A DNA stretch of 64,000 bases from GCA-2711565 sp963664245 (lineage in GTDB: Bacteria > Bacteroidota > Bacteroidia > Bacteroidales > GCA-2711565), in assembly GCA_963664245.1 (NCBI GenBank), contig OY760934.1:1-64000 (forward strand), written 5' to 3'. Below the pieces are notes generated by a model. That model ran no database searches, was not told the origin of the DNA, and saw nothing but the letters and a program-made list of their open reading frames with translations. The position numbers and the translations under genes were made by a program. Below, piece after piece: positions 61,997 to 64,000 of the stretch; within the stretch, counting starts at the first letter, position 1, and the number at the start of each line of letters is the position of its first letter.

Positions 61997-64000
61997 TATT
62001 TATTATAAAGCCAAACTCGTAAAAGTGATAATAATTTTTCAGTGTCAACCGGTTTTGCCAAATAATCGTTTGCCCCGACTGCAATACATTTCTCACGGTC
62101 CTCTTTCATGGCCTTTGCTGTTAAAGCTATGATTGGGAGATTTTTATATTCTTGCTTTTTCCTGATTTCTTTGGTTGCCTCATAACCATCCATTTCGGGC
62201 ATCATAATATCCATCAGAACAAGATTAATGTCTTTGTTGTTTAGTAATTTATCGATTCCCTCTTTTCCGTTTTTAGCAGCAATGGTTTTTATGCCTTTTT
62301 CTTCAAGCAAACTGCTTAATGCGAAAACATTTCGCATGTCGTCATCAACAATAAGGATTTTTTTGTCTTCCAGAACCGCTTCTTTATTGTGTAACGACCG
62401 CAATATTTCACGTTTCTTTTCCGGCATATCTGCTTCCAGCTGATGGAGGAAAAGCGTTGTTTCTGATAATAAGCGTTCAAATGATCGGGCTCCTTTTAAA
62501 ATAATGCTGTCGGCATATTTGTTGAGTTGTTCTTCTTCTGCTTTGCTCAAATCTTTTCCGGTATAAATAATAATGGGTAGATCGGATATTTTTTTGTTTT
62601 TACGTATTTTTTCCAACAAGTCGAAGCCCGACATATCTTTTAATCCCAGGTCTAATATCTGGCAATCAAATTTTTCTTTTAATAAAAGATTATAAGCTTC
62701 TTCGCCACTTTCAACCGGGGTGATTTTAATGGTCTCGTCATTTAACAGCTCCACGATGCTTTTTTGCATGATCTTATCGTCTTCGACCACTAAGATTTTC
62801 TTAATAGGTTTAGAGATGATGTTTTCAATTTTTTTGAAAGCCTCGTCTAATTTTCCCTGGCTAACCGGTTTGGTGAGGTAACCGATGGCTCCCATTTTCA
62901 TTGCTTCCAACGATTTATCGGCCGCCGAAATAAAATGAACGGGGATGTGCCTGGTTTTTGTGTTGTCTTTTAAACGATCCATAACCTCATAACCGTCGAT
63001 GCCTGGAAGCCCGATGTCGAGAATAATTGCATGAGGCTGGTAATAATCGGCGTAGTGCAGCCCCGATTCCCCGTCAAGGGCGATAATGCATTTAAAGCCT
63101 TTTTCGTGTGCCAGCTCGTACAATACTTTAGCAAAGTTTTCATCATCTTCAATTACCAGGATAAATTTATCTTTGGCTTCGATGTTTTCTTTATCGTCGC
63201 GAACATCCGATAAAACAACTTCTTCTTTTTTTGTGGTTTTCTTGGCTGGTTTCTTCTGGTTTGGTTTAATTGATTTCGGTTTATTTTCGGTTTTTTGCTT
63301 CTCCGGAATTTCCGCAATGCTCAAAGGCAGGATGAGCGTAAAGGTGGTGCCTTTGTTTTCAATGCTTTCAAGGAAAATTTCACCGCCAAGTAATTCGGCA
63401 AAACTTCTCGATATGGTTAAGCCAAGGCCGGTTCCTCCAAACTTGCGGCTTGTTGTTCCATCCACTTGTTTAAAGGCTTCAAAAATGAGATCTTTTTTAT
63501 CTTCAGGAATACCAACACCGGTATCTTTAACAGAAATTGCAACCGCATCTTCGTGTTTTAGCCCGCTTATTGATAAATCAATTTCTTTTTCTGGTTTAAA
63601 AATGGTTATGGTTACACTTCCTTTCTGGGTAAATTTTATTGCGTTTGATAGCAAATTTTTAATGATTTGATAAACACGCTGAACATCGGTTTTGATGTTT
63701 ACCGGGGCACCTTTCTCAATATTGAATTCAAGTTTCAGGTTTTTCTCATTGGTTAACGGTTCGAAAGTTCGGGTAACGAAATCGTCCAGGTCAGAGAAAT
63801 AAAGGTTCTCAATGTACAAATCAATTTTACCGGCCTCTACTTTCGAAAGGTCAAGAATTTCATTAATCAGGTCAAGAAGATCCGAACCGGAGGAATTTAT
63901 GGTTTTTGCAAATTCAACTTCCTTATCGGAAAGCCTGCCCGATTTGTTGTCTTTTAGTAATTGTGAAAGAACCAAAATGCTGTTCAGCGGGGTTCTGAGC
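61996..64000 (-). CDS. Hybrid histidine kinase with three receiver domains, 5'-truncated
   Basis: The frame is open to the right edge; the first visible residues read LRTPLNSILVLSQLL, the C-terminal part of an HisKA H-box. A HATPase domain follows (YQIIKNLLSNAIKFT, DTGVGIPEDKKDLIFEAFKQVDG, GTGLGLTISRSFAELLGG), then a Lys-rich linker of about 35 residues and three receivers: Asp in ILDIGLPGIDGYEV, ILDLGLKDMSGFDL and LMDIMMPEMDGYEA. All three keep the phospho-acceptor Asp and the Lys of the active site (TKPV or LKG). Sensor and dimerisation parts lie outside. It leads the operon with CheR and CheB. Confidence 0.92.
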   Translation of the reverse strand, partial: LRTPLNSILVLSQLLKDNKSGRLSDKEVEFAKTINSSGSDLLDLINEILDLSKVEAGKIDLYIENLYFSDLDDFVTRTFEPLTNEKNLKLEFNIEKGAPVNIKTDVQRVYQIIKNLLSNAIKFTQKGSVTITIFKPEKEIDLSISGLKHEDAVAISVKDTGVGIPEDKKDLIFEAFKQVDGTTSRKFGGTGLGLTISRSFAELLGGEIFLESIENKGTTFTLILPLSIAEIPEKQKTENKPKSIKPNQKKPAKKTTKKEEVVLSDVRDDKENIEAKDKFILVIEDDENFAKVLYELAHEKGFKCIIALDGESGLHYADYYQPHAIILDIGLPGIDGYEVMDRLKDNTKTRHIPVHFISAADKSLEAMKMGAIGYLTKPVSQGKLDEAFKKIENIISKPIKKILVVEDDKIMQKSIVELLNDETIKITPVESGEEAYNLLLKEKFDCQILDLGLKDMSGFDLLEKIRKNKKISDLPIIIYTGKDLSKAEEEQLNKYADSIILKGARSFERLLSETTLFLHQLEADMPEKKREILRSLHNKEAVLEDKKILIVDDDMRNVFALSSLLEEKGIKTIAAKNGKEGIDKLLNNKDINLVLMDIMMPEMDGYEATKEIRKKQEYKNLPIIALTAKAMKEDREKCIAVGANDYLAKPVDTEKLLSLLRVWLYNK

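Overview
The window is a contiguous piece of an AT-rich Bacteroidota chromosome, most like a Bacteroidales/Marinilabiliales-type marine or environmental lineage. Supporting marks are TTTG / TAnnTTTG promoters with A-rich, SD-poor leaders, TonB-dependent receptors with carboxypeptidase-regulatory N-termini, a PorP/SprF protein and proteins with type IX secretion (T9SS) sorting domains, a DUF3467 gene beside rpoC, and an ECF sigma/anti-sigma pair. Species cannot be assigned from sequence alone. Both edges cut a gene: a zinc peptidase on the left and a hybrid histidine kinase on the right.

Layout. 1-1.3 kb: end of a zinc peptidase. 1.4-5.7 kb: minus-strand aromatic amino-acid operon (prephenate dehydratase, aminotransferase, DAHP synthase-chorismate mutase, prephenate dehydrogenase), preceded by a leader of about 310 nt with two complete, consecutive Phe/Tyr leader-peptide attenuators. 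5.7-14.1 kb: a nucleotide pyrophosphatase-like lipoprotein, an Oar-like TonB receptor, a second TonB receptor under an FMN riboswitch, and an NlpC/P60 hydrolase. 14.2-18.8 kb: PgpH-type c-di-AMP phosphodiesterase, WbqC-like protein, two adjacent thioredoxins, an orphan IS1595-type zinc ribbon, DUF3467. 18.8-32.0 kb: the transcription/translation block tRNA-Thr, Tyr, Gly, Thr, tuf, tRNA-Trp, secE, nusG, rplK, rplA, rplJ, rplL, rpoB, rpoC. 32.2-36.2 kb: hpf, xerC, rpsU, a DPP IV peptidase and tRNA-Val.

36.3-57.9 kb is an accessory surface and signalling region. It holds a PorP/SprF protein, two unrecognised exported proteins, a 3.2-kilo-residue adhesin (29 Ig-like repeats, six PKD domains, type B T9SS tail), a thioredoxin-like lipoprotein, a soluble histidine kinase, a dockerin-like T9SS type A protein, a membrane-anchored TPR-CHAT protease, and a TPR-bearing anti-sigma factor with its ECF sigma factor. 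58.1-64 kb holds an endonuclease/phosphatase-family protein, AMMECR1, an alpha/beta-hydrolase-fold protein lacking its nucleophile, and a CheB-CheR-hybrid kinase operon.

The most notable items are the tandem aromatic attenuators, the flavin-riboswitch-controlled outer-membrane receptor, and the TPR-CHAT / ECF sigma / TPR anti-sigma / dockerin neighbourhood, which may be an uncharacterised envelope protease-signalling module.
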